DNA of 64,000 bases from Bacteroidales bacterium (GCA_017428945.1 JAFRPW010000046.1:52388-116387); one strand, 5' to 3'. Positions 26,061-35,203 are shown, counted from the first letter of the stretch. Program-made: numbers and translations. The notes: generated by a model not told the origin, from the sequence alone.

Positions 26061-26092
26061 AAAAAGCCGCCCTCGCAAAAGGGCGGCTTTTT
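26061..26092 (+). terminator. Terminator of the Rnf operon
   Basis: A perfect GC-rich stem (AAAAAGCCGCCCT with AGGGCGGCTTTTT) around a six-base loop, ending in a T run, seven bases after the rnfA stop. Confidence 0.92.
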
Positions 26093-26109
26093 ATTGCTTG
26101 AAGAATTAA

Positions 26110-26265
26110 TTACTTCACGCTGACCTTACGATATTCCTTTGCAGCCTTCTCGAGAAGGAGGGTGGCCTTGCGGACACGTGCCTTTGCGGCCTTGTTGTCT
26201 ACCTTGTCGATGTCTGCCAGGATAGCGTTTACCTGGGCCTTGATTTCAGCAATGAGCTTTTCCAT
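26110..26265 (-). CDS. Histone H1-like (Hc1-type) small basic protein
   Basis: A 51-residue protein, MEKLIAEIKAQVNAILADID followed by a Lys/Ala/Arg-rich helix (NKAAKARVRKATLLLEKAAK). It matches the short Bacteroidota histone-H1-like family, thought to bind and compact DNA. The ATG at 26265 is chosen because the upstream in-frame part is AT-rich leader. It is monocistronic and converges on the Rnf terminator. Confidence 0.82.
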   Translation of the reverse strand: MEKLIAEIKAQVNAILADIDKVDNKAAKARVRKATLLLEKAAKEYRKVSVK

Positions 26266-26399
26266 AATGCTTAGGTTTTTTAAAGTTATAAATGTTGTGT
26301 TAATCTTTAATTCTGGTGCCAATTTAGATATTTTCCTTGGAAAAACAAAATAAATGTTTGATTTCTGCGACGTTAGAGGAACTTTTTGGGCAGATTCTC

Positions 26400-26441
26400 A
26401 AAAAAAACACTTAAGGCAGCCGGTAAAAGGCTGCCTTAAGT
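26400..26441 (-). terminator. Terminator of tRNA-Arg
   Basis: On the minus strand a 14-bp stem (arms 26428-26441 and 26407-26420) with a seven-base loop is followed by seven T. The stem overlaps the last two bases of the tRNA, so it can form only as an alternative to, or after, the mature 3' end. Confidence 0.85.
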
Positions 26442-26513
26442 GATTCCGTTGGGACTCGAACCCAAGACCCACAGCTTAGAAGGCTGTTGCTCTATCCAGC
26501 TGAGCTACGGAAC
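26440..26513 (-). tRNA. tRNA-Arg (anticodon TCT)
   Basis: Read on the minus strand, GGTTCCG pairs with CGGAATC (one G-T pair), with D arm GCTCAGCTGGATAGAGC, anticodon stem ACAGC/GCTGT and loop CTTCTAA, and T arm with GGTTCGAGTCC. The loop gives anticodon TCT, reading AGA/AGG. Discriminator base is A; CCA is not encoded. Confidence 0.95.
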
Positions 26514-26553
26514 CGTTATCCCGAAAGGGGATGCAAAGATAATAAAAAAAACT

Positions 26554-27534
26554 TTATCTTGGGCTTGCGCTCATCAGAAGCTGGAGCTGCTGGTTGAGGG
26601 CGGAGGTGAAGTCTTCGGGGCCTTCGGGGAAGGAATCGGCAATGATGGGGGTGCCTTCGGAGTCTATGCTGAAGGAGGATATACCCACGGTTGCCAGACG
26701 GAAGATCTCTTCAGGGGAAGGGTAGACGTATACGAAGTTGGTGTCCTCGCGTGCGTTGGGGAGGGCGATAAGGCTGCCGTCACGCAGGTTGAAGCGGACG
26801 GTGGCATCGTACGGTATCTGATACTTGTTTTCCGTGCCGATGACAAATGCCAGGTCAAAGTCTTCCCCGCCGGTGTTCTTGTAATAGATATTGCTGAGGA
26901 TGACGTTGTAGATGAAGTGCTCTCCCTTGCCAACGACGGGATTGGAAGAAATCATGACGCTGCTCTTGTTCTCGTCGTAGGCGCCAAGGGTGGCGGTGAG
27001 GTCAACGGTGCTTTCCGATGCCTTGAGAATGGCCTCGCAGTGGCGCTCAAGAAGGCTTGCGAACTCGTCCTCCGGGAACTTGGCCTGGATGTAGTCGTCC
27101 GGGTTCCAGCCGGTGACGATGTCCACGGCGGTCACTCCCTTGAGCATTTTCTCCATGTCCTTTGTCTCTACAGCATATTTGAGGCGGTTGCGCACGAGGC
27201 CGTTGTCAAAGCGGCGGGGCGTTGCTGAACTCTGGCCTATCTGCTCCAGGCGGACGAACTTTCCGTTGCGCAGGGTCACGGCCATCTTCACTCCTTTAGG
27301 TGCGGAAACGGCCTCCTTCTGGTCCATGTTTATGTAGAGGAGGTACATCTTGGTGGCGTCGGGGAAGCCGACGAACTCTACGCGCACAAGGCTTGGGATG
27401 CCGCCTATCTTAAGCTCTTCGTAGTCTGTAGATATGTGCGTGAGCTTTCCGGAACGGTAATTCGTGCGGATTTGCTGTGCGGAAAGGCCCAGTGTAATAA
27501 GCGCCGCGAGGGCTGCCATGAGTAATCTTTTCAT
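26554..27534 (-). CDS. Secreted protein of unknown function with internal duplication
   Basis: Family not recognised. A 326-residue product with a signal peptide (MKRLLMAALAALITLGLSA, then QQIR). Two halves look alike: each has a beta-rich stretch with an aromatic-rich strand (KMYLLYINMD; HFIYNVILSN), a later strand (KMAVTLRNGKFV; TVRFNLRDGSLI) and an acidic helical end (NPDDYIQAKFPEDEF; ADSFPEGPEDF). The frame remains open far upstream through the antisense of the transporter gene, but only the part from 27534 has a signal peptide and promoter. It is divergently transcribed from dcuB. Confidence 0.72.
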   Translation of the reverse strand: MKRLLMAALAALITLGLSAQQIRTNYRSGKLTHISTDYEELKIGGIPSLVRVEFVGFPDATKMYLLYINMDQKEAVSAPKGVKMAVTLRNGKFVRLEQIGQSSATPRRFDNGLVRNRLKYAVETKDMEKMLKGVTAVDIVTGWNPDDYIQAKFPEDEFASLLERHCEAILKASESTVDLTATLGAYDENKSSVMISSNPVVGKGEHFIYNVILSNIYYKNTGGEDFDLAFVIGTENKYQIPYDATVRFNLRDGSLIALPNAREDTNFVYVYPSPEEIFRLATVGISSFSIDSEGTPIIADSFPEGPEDFTSALNQQLQLLMSASPR

Positions 27535-27556
27535 CCGTTTTATGTATTTCAAGATA

Positions 27557-27564
27557 CAAAGATA
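27557..27564 (-). promoter_or_regulatory. -7 box of the 27534 gene
   Basis: TATCTTTG on the minus strand, 22 bases before the start codon. It lies 23 bases from the oppositely oriented dcuB box. Confidence 0.45.
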
Positions 27565-27587
27565 CACTTTCTGTGCCAAAAAATCAC

Positions 27588-27595
27588 TATCTTTG
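27588..27595 (+). promoter_or_regulatory. -7 box of dcuB
   Basis: TATCTTTG on the + strand, 20 bases before the ATG at 27616; it forms a divergent promoter pair with 27557-27564. The -33 match is weak. Confidence 0.45.
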
Positions 27596-27615
27596 ACAGC
27601 ACTAAACATAATTTT

Positions 27616-28989
27616 ATGAGCTTTGTCATGATAATAGAGCTGCTTATTGTCCTTGCGGCTCTTTATGTGGGCTCCCGTTACGGTTCCCTTGCACTTGGCG
27701 CCATTTCCGGAATAGGTCTGGCAATACTGGTCTTCGGCTTCGGGCTCAAGCCCGGAACGCCTCCCACGGATGTCATCTATATAATAATTGCGGCCGTCAC
27801 TTGCGCCGGCACCCTGCAGGCGTCGGGCGGTATGGACTGGATGATCCAGATAGCGGAGAAGCTCCTGCGCAAGCACCCGGACCATATCACCTTCCTGGGG
27901 CCGCTGGTAACATTCTTCCTTACCGTGATGGTGGGAACCGGCCATGTGGTATATACTATCATGCCCATTATCTGTGACATCGCCCTCAAGAAAAACATTC
28001 GCCCGGAAAGGCCTTGCGGCGTATCGTCCATCGCCTCCCAGGTGGGTATTACCTGCAGCCCCATAGCCGCCGCCGTGGTTGCTTTCGTGACCATCTCCAA
28101 TGCCAACGGATACATGGTGAGCATCCCCCAGGTGCTTATGGTCACCATCCCGGCATGTGTCATCGGCCTCATGTGCGCCGCTGCGGCATCGTACAAGAGG
28201 GGTAAGGACCTGGACGACGACCCCGAGTTCCAGGCCCGCAAGGCAGACCCCAAGATCTACGAGTACATGTATGTGAACAAGACCACCACCCTGGACAAGG
28301 TTATTACCAAGGAGGCCAAGCTCTCCGTGTTTGTCTTCCTGGGAGCACTCCTTGTCATAGTGGGTTTTGCATTCTGCCAGATGATTCACGTAGGGGACCA
28401 GACTCTGGCCCAGGCCATCAACCTGCCCAAGATGAATATCTGCATCCAGATTATTATGCTTGTGGCCGCTGCGCTTAATATAATGCTGTGCAAGGTGGAT
28501 CTCAAGAACTGCGTGTCCGGCTCCGTCTGGCAGTCCGGAATGGTGGCGGTAATTGCCATCTACGGCATTGCCTGGCTGGCAGACACCTACTTCGGCAATT
28601 ACATGGAGCAGATGAAAGCCATGCTCACGGACCTTGTCACACGCGCCCCCTGGAGCATTGCTCTTGTATTCTTCATGGTGTCGGTTCTCATCAACTCCCA
28701 GGGCGCGGTGGTGGTGGCCATGCTGCCGCTTGCATATGAGCTTGGAATTGCAGGTCCCGTGCTTCTTGGCGTACTGCCCAGCGTTTACGGATACTTCTTC
28801 ATCCCCAACTATCCGTCGGACATTGCAACCGTAAACTTCGACCGAAGCGGAACCACGGTCATCGGCAAGTACCTCCTGAACCATAGTTTCATGATGCCCG
28901 GCCTCATTTCCGTGACTGTATCCACAATAGTCGGATACCTTATCACGAATGTGTTCTTTGCCGGTTATTTCGCCAGTTTTGTACAATGA
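27616..28989 (+). CDS. dcuB: Anaerobic C4-dicarboxylate antiporter (Dcu family)
   Basis: Inner-membrane exchanger of fumarate, malate or aspartate for succinate. The 457-residue protein has about ten to twelve membrane segments and the Dcu signature GTGHVVYTIMPIICDIA followed by RPERPCGVSSIASQVGIT. Such exchange supports fumarate respiration, the main route by which gut Bacteroidales excrete succinate. DcuA and DcuB cannot be told apart here. Its stop overlaps the next start (ATGA). Confidence 0.92.
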   Translation: MSFVMIIELLIVLAALYVGSRYGSLALGAISGIGLAILVFGFGLKPGTPPTDVIYIIIAAVTCAGTLQASGGMDWMIQIAEKLLRKHPDHITFLGPLVTFFLTVMVGTGHVVYTIMPIICDIALKKNIRPERPCGVSSIASQVGITCSPIAAAVVAFVTISNANGYMVSIPQVLMVTIPACVIGLMCAAAASYKRGKDLDDDPEFQARKADPKIYEYMYVNKTTTLDKVITKEAKLSVFVFLGALLVIVGFAFCQMIHVGDQTLAQAINLPKMNICIQIIMLVAAALNIMLCKVDLKNCVSGSVWQSGMVAVIAIYGIAWLADTYFGNYMEQMKAMLTDLVTRAPWSIALVFFMVSVLINSQGAVVVAMLPLAYELGIAGPVLLGVLPSVYGYFFIPNYPSDIATVNFDRSGTTVIGKYLLNHSFMMPGLISVTVSTIVGYLITNVFFAGYFASFVQ

Positions 28990-29867
28990 GAAATACCTTT
29001 ATCATATTAGCAGCCGCTCTGCTGTCGGCCGCGTGCTCAAAGCTTGTGATGGACCCTCTGCGTCTTGATATCACCGGTACGTACTGGTCATACTCGGTAG
29101 GGGATCAGACTGCACGTGTGGTTTTTCCGGACAATGAACACGCGTCTGTGCTGCAGTGGGATTTTAATTCAAATGCATGCCAGGCAGAGCACGGCACATA
29201 TTCCCTGGACGGTCACAGGGTGCTGCTCTCAGGCGAGAACTGGCCCAGCGATATCAAGTTTGTCCGTACCTTCACCCATCTCAAGAACAACAGCACCAAC
29301 AGGAATCTCACTCCGCTTGCTCCCGCAGCGCACGAGAGCCTGGCCGGGTCTGTATGGACAACCATGGTGAACGACAACCTGAACATTGTCTTCTTTGACC
29401 ATGACGGCACCTGTCTGGATGCCACGTTCAAGAATGCAAACCACAAGGAGGGAACTCCGTACGGCTGGCAGTGGGCAAGGAAGGATTATTCCCTGAACGG
29501 GAAGCAGCTCACGGTGGGATCCGGAATCAAGGCTACCATGTATGAAGATTTCATGCAGGTCGATACCCTTTCCGTCCTGAGGACGGCCCCGGCAGTGGAG
29601 AATCAGGGGACATCGGCCCTTGCAGGCACTGTCTGGACATATGAGACTTCCGGCTATCCCGGCCTCATTGTCTTTACCTCCGCCAGTACCTTTACCCGTG
29701 TCCTGGTATCCAGCCGCATCACGTACTCTTTCATGAACGGAACCTACCAGATAAGCGGTACGTCCCTTGCCATGACGGACGGGGCCGATATAAAAGAAAC
29801 CTGCCAGCTTTCCGCCGACAGGTTCACTTTTCTGGAGAAAAACTACGTGAAAGTTACTCTTCCGTAG
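28986..29867 (+). CDS. Lipoprotein with three copies of a lipocalin-like repeat
   Basis: Family not recognised. A 293-residue product with lipobox SAAC. Three modules of about 85-95 residues are visible, starting ITGTYWSYSVG, LAGSVWTTMVN and LAGTVWTYETS, each followed by a strand such as RVVF, IVFF or LIVF and later by GTYSLDGHRVLL, KDYSLNGKQLTV or GTYQISGTSLAM. This suggests tandem small beta-barrels. It is translationally coupled to the dicarboxylate antiporter. Its 3' end overlaps the convergent wzz-like gene by 14 bases. Confidence 0.72.
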   Translation: MRNTFIILAAALLSAACSKLVMDPLRLDITGTYWSYSVGDQTARVVFPDNEHASVLQWDFNSNACQAEHGTYSLDGHRVLLSGENWPSDIKFVRTFTHLKNNSTNRNLTPLAPAAHESLAGSVWTTMVNDNLNIVFFDHDGTCLDATFKNANHKEGTPYGWQWARKDYSLNGKQLTVGSGIKATMYEDFMQVDTLSVLRTAPAVENQGTSALAGTVWTYETSGYPGLIVFTSASTFTRVLVSSRITYSFMNGTYQISGTSLAMTDGADIKETCQLSADRFTFLEKNYVKVTLP

Positions 29868-31002
29868 TCTGCTCCTCTTCTTTCTTGAAAGACGCCATAA
29901 GCTTGGGAAGGTAGCTCTTTCCAAGTACTATTCCGCATCCCAGTATGCCGCCCAGGAAGGTCCATACTATGAGAGTCTTTGCGCGGCTGTTGGCCGGCTT
30001 TGCAGGGACGGTTACGGGCTGGATGACGGTAAGGACGGGGGTATCCCTCTTAACCTGCATCTTCGCGGTTTCCAGCTGCTTGGCCATTTCTCCATAGATG
30101 GCGTTGGCAACGTTGTACTTGCTCTGGAGACGCTCCTGCTCAATCCTTGAGCGGGTGGTAGCCATGCTCTGGGAACGGTCCCTTACGGATGCAAGCTGGG
30201 CCTGATAGGACTCGGCTTCTTTCTTTATCTCATTGTAACGGGCCTGGATGTAGTCCAGATTGTCCTGGGCCTTCTCCGTGCGGAAGCGTGTGACCTCGCT
30301 CTGAAGGAGCTGCTGTGCCTTGAGGGCAAGCTCTGCGGTCTGGATGGGTTCCGAGCCGGTGACGCTGAGTGTGAGGTAGCCTTCCTTCTTGTCTACGGCA
30401 AGGCTCACGTTCTGGGCGAGTACCTTCATGATCTTTTCCTCGTCCTTTGTGAGGAGGATGGGCTTGGGCTCACCACTGCCATCTCCCTCTCCGCCGGGAA
30501 GAACCATGTCCGGTTTTTCTCCGCGGATTGCTCCAAGGATTACTCCCGGCAGGCCGATGGTATACTTGAGCACATAGCTCATTACCGAAGGCTTCACATA
30601 CTCTTTGGCATAAGTTAGCATGCACACTGCAGTATCTGCCTTCTGATAGTGGAGCGGGGTGTATATCAGTTCCTTGCGGAACGGAACGCTGTTCACTATC
30701 TGAGGATAGATAAGGGGAGAAAGGTCTCCTCCGGAATTGGTCATGGAACTGAGATCCAGTCCGGCCAGGGATGCCAGGCTGCTCAGGGAGGAATTGGAAC
30801 GGGAGTTCATCTGGGGCACCATGGTGGTTGTCACGTTGTAGGTGCGCTTCATGGTGAGGGCTGCCACCAGTCCCAGCACGATGAATATGGCTGTGACAAT
30901 TATGATGGTCTTCCTGCCGTCCCAGAGTTGTCTGACAAGGGCCATTATGTCTATGCCCTCATCTTCTTCCTGAGGAGTGTTGTAGTTGTTGTTCTGGTCC
31001 AT
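29854..31002 (-). CDS. Wzz/chain-length determinant-like protein
   Basis: Inner-membrane polysaccharide co-polymerase of 382 residues. It has an N-terminal cytoplasmic segment (DEGIDIMALVRQLWDGRKT), a first membrane helix (IIIVTAIFIVLGLVAAL), a large periplasmic coiled coil (residues about 230-320), and a second membrane helix (TLIVWTFLGGILGCGIVLG) preceded by a proline-rich motif. No cytoplasmic tyrosine-kinase domain is fused. It lies 9 bases downstream of the Wza-like gene, forming an export pair. No polymerase or glycosyltransferase genes follow, so the polymer is made elsewhere. Confidence 0.9.
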   Translation of the reverse strand: MDQNNNYNTPQEEDEGIDIMALVRQLWDGRKTIIIVTAIFIVLGLVAALTMKRTYNVTTTMVPQMNSRSNSSLSSLASLAGLDLSSMTNSGGDLSPLIYPQIVNSVPFRKELIYTPLHYQKADTAVCMLTYAKEYVKPSVMSYVLKYTIGLPGVILGAIRGEKPDMVLPGGEGDGSGEPKPILLTKDEEKIMKVLAQNVSLAVDKKEGYLTLSVTGSEPIQTAELALKAQQLLQSEVTRFRTEKAQDNLDYIQARYNEIKKEAESYQAQLASVRDRSQSMATTRSRIEQERLQSKYNVANAIYGEMAKQLETAKMQVKRDTPVLTVIQPVTVPAKPANSRAKTLIVWTFLGGILGCGIVLGKSYLPKLMASFKKEEEQTTEE

Positions 31003-31011
31003 GGTACACTG

Positions 31012-33717
31012 CTAGTTGAGACGTTCGATGAGGAGGATCATGGAGGTTATGGAGGTGAGTGAGGACAGCGTCGATGATGCCAGTCTCTCCCAGTCCACCT
31101 TCTCCTTTGGCTTGTCTATCTTCTCCTTCTTCTGCTGGTCGATGGTGACGGTAACCGTGCTGCCGGGTTCAACCTTTGGATAGATGCGGATGCCCAGGAA
31201 GCGCTTTGTCCCCACCGTCTGGTAGTTGGGAAGGGTGACTGTGAGGCTCCTGCGGTCTGCAGTCCTGACAAGGCCGCCGGCATAGTTGTCGATGTACCAT
31301 TTTGCAGAGCGTCCTCCCTGGTAGACGAGGGTCTTCTGGGTAGAGGAGAAGTCTGCGGGGACGTACTGTGCCATGCGGGTACCAAGTTCACGGATGGTAA
31401 CGGTGTTCTCCATGCGGAGGACGTTCACGACGTCTCCGTCCATGACGATGGGGTCGAACGCATTGTTGCCCAGGTGTTTTTTCACGTCTTTGAGGTTGAC
31501 GGAAATATTGCCGCGGCCATTGAAGGTACGGAACAGAGTGCTGTACGGGCTTGCATCGTCAAGAAGGCCGCCGGCCATCTTGAGGACGTCGGAAAGGAGC
31601 GTGCGGTTGTCTTCGATGACATAGACACCGGGGAACTTGACCCTGCCGTTGATCTCTACGGTGCGGCCGTGGGTGAAGTTGGGGGTCATGCGGACTACGA
31701 CGTGGTCGTACGGCTGGAGCTTGAAGCTGGGATCTACGGGGTTGTAGTCTTCGTCGACAGGGACCACGACGGTGTCGAAGCGGACTTCGTCCTTCTGGGA
31801 GATGTTCATGCGGAACACCTGAACCATCTCATAGGAGGCGCCTACCGTGAAGCCGCCGGCCATTGTGAGGAGGTCGTGCAGGGAAACGGAGGGATCGTAG
31901 GAGATATTGACCGTGTTCTTTACGGCACCGCTTACGCGGAGTTCGCCGATGTTGGTGTAGGTGGAGTTGTCGTAGACGCGGAGCTCGTCACCGGGCTGCA
32001 GCAGGGTCTCGCCGTCCTTTTCAAGGGAAATGGGAATGTACTCCTTCTTGACGGGGTTTGTCAGATCCGTGCGGAAGATGTAGGCCACGGGATAGACGGT
32101 GGGCTTGAGGCCCCCGGCATATTCGATAGCCTGGCCGACGGTCATGCGGTCGTTGAGGCCGAAGTCCCTTGAGAACGGGCTGCGGACCTGTCCGCTTACG
32201 GAGATGGTGCCGGTGTCGCGGTAGGAAGCCTGCTCAAGAACGCGGACTGCATCCCTCTCCTGGAGCTGGAAGTCCGGGTTGCCGTTTACTCCCGGGAAGG
32301 GAACGGTGAGGACCTCGACGGTCTCGTCCGGACGGGTGCGCTCTACAAAGACATAGTCCATCCTGGCGGTGTAGCGGGGAGTTGCCTGCTCTATGAGTGC
32401 CTTGAGGCTCTTGTTGTTCTGGAAGTCAAACCTGCCGCCGTAGTAGACGTCTCCGCTTATGGATACGTAGTTTTCCATGGGGCGGTCTGCAGTCTTGATG
32501 CGTACGATATCGCCTGCGGCAAGGGCTACTTTCTCTCTGCCGGCAACAACTTTGCCAAGGTCGAATTCAATGATGCGGAGCTCGCCGTTTTCCCTGCGCT
32601 CTATCTGGGCGTACTCCGTGTAGGCGTTGTCCTGAAGGCCGCCTGCATATTCGATGAGGTCCTTGAGGGTTTCTCCTTCAACGAGCTCGTAACGCATGGC
32701 GCGCCTTACTGCTCCCTCGATGCTCACTATCTTCTGGGCTACGGGAACGAAGAGGACATCGTTGTTCTGAAGGTCGTACTGGACGTCCTTGATTTCTCCC
32801 TTCATGTACTTGTAAAGGTCCAGGGTAGATGTCTTTCCGGCGCGGGAACGCTGGATGTTACGGATGGAGCCCATTGCTGTGGGGCCGCCTGCTGCCGCAA
32901 GGGCATTGAAGGCGGTGTTGAGTGCACTGAGGGTGAAGCCGCCCTGTACGCCCACCTCACCGTAGATGCTTACGGAAAGGGTGCGGGCTGTGGTGATGGT
33001 TACGGCAATCTGGTCCTGGCGGAAGGAGTAGTGCTGGGCCAGCTTGGAAATGATGGCCTTGCGTGCCTGGCCGAGAGGCATTCCCTTGAGGAAAATCTTG
33101 GTGGAGCCGGCGGGCTGGATGGAGCCGTCTGCGCCTATGCGCTGGTGGATCTCTGTCTGGGAGCCGCCGAAGATAGAGATGTGCACTTCGTCACCTTCTC
33201 CAAGGACGTAGGTTTCGGGGGCCTGGGCACCGTCTGTTGTGCGGAAAACATCCATGGACTTGCCCGTGAACAGGGAGTGGCCGTAGATGTCGCTTCCGGC
33301 GGTGGGGGAGACGTTGTTCTCCTCCAGGGTGCGTTCAAGGGCTTCCTCCGCCGCGGCTTCCCCGAGAGTGGTCTGGGGGAACTCGTTGGGGGTCATTGCC
33401 TCGCTTGCTGCTGCGGCGATGATTTCCGTTCCGGCAGCTGCAGACGGGGTAGCCTGTGTAACTGCGGCCGTGGTTGCGGCCTTTTCTGCCTGCATTTTGT
33501 TGATGACGTCCATGACGCGGCTCTGGTATGCTGCGTATTCGGTAGGAGGGATGGAATCCACGTCAATGCCTTCTTCCATGAGACGGGCGCGGACTTCATT
33601 CTCTTCCAGGCCGCGCTTGGAAAGCTCTGCGCGGGCCATGGAAAGCATGTTTGCGGACTGTGCAAGGGCTGTAAGGGACAGCAGGATGCATGCGATAGCC
33701 GTTAAGATTTTCTTCAT
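31012..33717 (-). CDS. Wza-like polysaccharide export protein with multiple SLBB domains
   Basis: A 901-residue outer-envelope protein, larger than classical Wza (about 380). Signal peptide MKKILTAIACILLSLTALAQ; an Ala/Glu-rich N-terminal region (about residues 20-150); the polysaccharide export domain beginning YVLGEGDEVHISIFGG; then about six SLBB modules, recognisable by repeats such as VSIEGAVRRAMRYELVEGET and SVSGQVRSPFSRDFGLND. The C-terminus has a basic tail and a final hydrophobic stretch. Probably forms the export channel for capsule or exopolysaccharide with the adjacent Wzz-like protein. Confidence 0.93.
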   Translation of the reverse strand: MKKILTAIACILLSLTALAQSANMLSMARAELSKRGLEENEVRARLMEEGIDVDSIPPTEYAAYQSRVMDVINKMQAEKAATTAAVTQATPSAAAGTEIIAAAASEAMTPNEFPQTTLGEAAAEEALERTLEENNVSPTAGSDIYGHSLFTGKSMDVFRTTDGAQAPETYVLGEGDEVHISIFGGSQTEIHQRIGADGSIQPAGSTKIFLKGMPLGQARKAIISKLAQHYSFRQDQIAVTITTARTLSVSIYGEVGVQGGFTLSALNTAFNALAAAGGPTAMGSIRNIQRSRAGKTSTLDLYKYMKGEIKDVQYDLQNNDVLFVPVAQKIVSIEGAVRRAMRYELVEGETLKDLIEYAGGLQDNAYTEYAQIERRENGELRIIEFDLGKVVAGREKVALAAGDIVRIKTADRPMENYVSISGDVYYGGRFDFQNNKSLKALIEQATPRYTARMDYVFVERTRPDETVEVLTVPFPGVNGNPDFQLQERDAVRVLEQASYRDTGTISVSGQVRSPFSRDFGLNDRMTVGQAIEYAGGLKPTVYPVAYIFRTDLTNPVKKEYIPISLEKDGETLLQPGDELRVYDNSTYTNIGELRVSGAVKNTVNISYDPSVSLHDLLTMAGGFTVGASYEMVQVFRMNISQKDEVRFDTVVVPVDEDYNPVDPSFKLQPYDHVVVRMTPNFTHGRTVEINGRVKFPGVYVIEDNRTLLSDVLKMAGGLLDDASPYSTLFRTFNGRGNISVNLKDVKKHLGNNAFDPIVMDGDVVNVLRMENTVTIRELGTRMAQYVPADFSSTQKTLVYQGGRSAKWYIDNYAGGLVRTADRRSLTVTLPNYQTVGTKRFLGIRIYPKVEPGSTVTVTIDQQKKEKIDKPKEKVDWERLASSTLSSLTSITSMILLIERLN

Positions 33718-33747
33718 ATCCTGGTTTATTTATTGTCAATAAGCCTA

Positions 33748-33755
33748 CAAAGATA
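33748..33755 (-). promoter_or_regulatory. -7 box of the Wza/Wzz operon
   Basis: TATCTTTG on the minus strand, 30 bases before the start at 33717. No good TTG is seen at -33. Confidence 0.45.
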
Positions 33756-33767
33756 CTACTTTTTCAT

Positions 33768-33805
33768 TAAAAATGAAACCGGGACGCCCCAAAGGGGCAT
33801 CCCGG
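33768..33805 (-). terminator. Terminator of the GH109/kinase operon
   Basis: A 12-bp stem (CCGGGACGCCCC with GGGGCATCCCGG, one mismatch) with a three-base loop; on the minus strand it runs into TTTCATTTTT. It lies between the GH109 stop and the Wza promoter. Confidence 0.8.
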
Positions 33806-33829
33806 CTAAATCAGGCATGTGTAAAAGGC

Positions 33830-35203
33830 TTACTTTGCAAATGCATAGCTGAAGCCATCAATCTTGTCCCATGCGCCGCGGGTGAAGTCCGGAACCTCCA
33901 CGGGAGCGCCGCCGTTCTCCAGGGAAATCCTGGAAAGCTCTGTTACGCAGCACCACTCTGCAAGGTCATAGACATCCATGTCCATGGGAAGGCCGTTGTT
34001 GAGGCAGTACACAAGGCGGTAGTCCATGATGAAGTCCATTCCGCCGTGGCCGCCCACGGTCTTTGCGGTTTCTTCAAGTTCCGGGGTAAGGATGGGGCTG
34101 CGGTACTTTGCCATGAGGGCGTCAAGCTCTTCTCCCTCGTAGACTTTCTCGAACTCGAGGTCTTCGTAATCGACGTTCTGTGCGGGCTCTGTACGCAGGC
34201 AAATCTGGCCCACGGGATACTTGCCGGCATAGCCGTCAGTGCCTACCAGCTGGTACATGCGGTTGTACGGGCGGGGGGTCATTACGTCGTGCTCGATGAG
34301 GATGGTCTTACCCTTGGCGGTGCGGAGCATTGTCATGGTTACGTCTCCGTTCTGGAAGTCCGTGCAGGGCTTTCCGGTGCGCTTCTCAACAAGCTTGGGG
34401 CCGTTGAAAGGATCCGTGTCCATTGCGGTGAGGGTGGTGAGGCGGTCTCCGCGGTGGATGTTGAGGGCCTGGCATACGGGGCCGAATCCGTGGGTGGGAT
34501 AGAGGTCTCCGCGGTGCTTCTGGTTGAAATCCAGACGCCAGTTGTGCCAGTACTTGTCCCAGTAGGGATCCAGGTTGTGGTGATATGCGCCTTCTGCGTG
34601 GATAATTTCTCCGAATACTCCCTGCTTTGCCATCTCAAGGGCGGTGAGCTCAAAGAAGTCGTAGCAGCAGTTCTCCAGGATGATGCAGTGCTGGCGGGTG
34701 CGCTCGGAGGTGTTCACGAGGTCCCAGCATGCCTGCAGGGTCTCTGCGGAGGGAACTTCCAGGGCAACGTGTTTACCGTGCTCCATGGCATAGAGAGCCA
34801 CGGGAACGTGATGGATCCAGTCCGTGCAGATATACACCAGGTCTACATCCGGGTCTTCGCACATCTGCTTGTATACTTCCTCGTCACCGGCGTAGATCTT
34901 GGTGGTCATGCCGCGCTGCTCCTGGAGGAACTTGAGGTTCTTTTCCGCCCTGTCCTGCTCTACGTCGCATATTGCGGCAATATGGCTGCCGGGCACATAG
35001 GAAAGGCGGCGGACAGCGCCGGAACCGCGGTCTCCAAGGCCGACGATGCCGATTCCAACATCCTCAATGGGCTCGGCTGCAAACTGCAGCATGTCCTGCT
35101 GGCCTGCAGGACGCGGGGGAACCTTGGTCTTGATTACGGCCTGCTTGGGGCAGCAGGCAAAAAGAACGGCCGCGAAGGCCAGTACGGTCAGGATCTTTTT
35201 CAT
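33830..35203 (-). CDS. GH109 family alpha-N-acetylgalactosaminidase (Gfo/Idh/MocA fold)
   Basis: NAD-dependent glycosidase that removes terminal alpha-GalNAc, as from blood group A or mucin cores. The 457-residue product has an N-terminal lipoprotein-like signal (MKKILTVLAFAAVLFACC) and the Rossmann motif GIGIVGLGDRGSG (residues 50-62). The family-specific segments EVPSAETLQACWDLV, CYDFFELTALEMAKQG and THGFGPVCQALNIHRGDR are present. The signal means surface or periplasmic location. Its start overlaps the stop of the upstream kinase gene by four bases, supporting joint amino-sugar use. Plain oxidoreductase activity is the alternative but less likely. Confidence 0.87.
   Translation of the reverse strand: MKKILTVLAFAAVLFACCPKQAVIKTKVPPRPAGQQDMLQFAAEPIEDVGIGIVGLGDRGSGAVRRLSYVPGSHIAAICDVEQDRAEKNLKFLQEQRGMTTKIYAGDEEVYKQMCEDPDVDLVYICTDWIHHVPVALYAMEHGKHVALEVPSAETLQACWDLVNTSERTRQHCIILENCCYDFFELTALEMAKQGVFGEIIHAEGAYHHNLDPYWDKYWHNWRLDFNQKHRGDLYPTHGFGPVCQALNIHRGDRLTTLTAMDTDPFNGPKLVEKRTGKPCTDFQNGDVTMTMLRTAKGKTILIEHDVMTPRPYNRMYQLVGTDGYAGKYPVGQICLRTEPAQNVDYEDLEFEKVYEGEELDALMAKYRSPILTPELEETAKTVGGHGGMDFIMDYRLVYCLNNGLPMDMDVYDLAEWCCVTELSRISLENGGAPVEVPDFTRGAWDKIDGFSYAFAK

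Noticed and set aside
26554-28986. One 810-residue minus-strand protein
   Set aside because: Only the last 326 residues have a signal peptide and promoter; the rest is antisense to the well-conserved Dcu antiporter and rich in His/Gly as expected for a shadow frame.
34000-35200. Plain sugar dehydrogenase for the Gfo/Idh/MocA protein
   Set aside because: The export signal, the THGFGP segment and the neighbour kinase fit GH109 glycosidases better.
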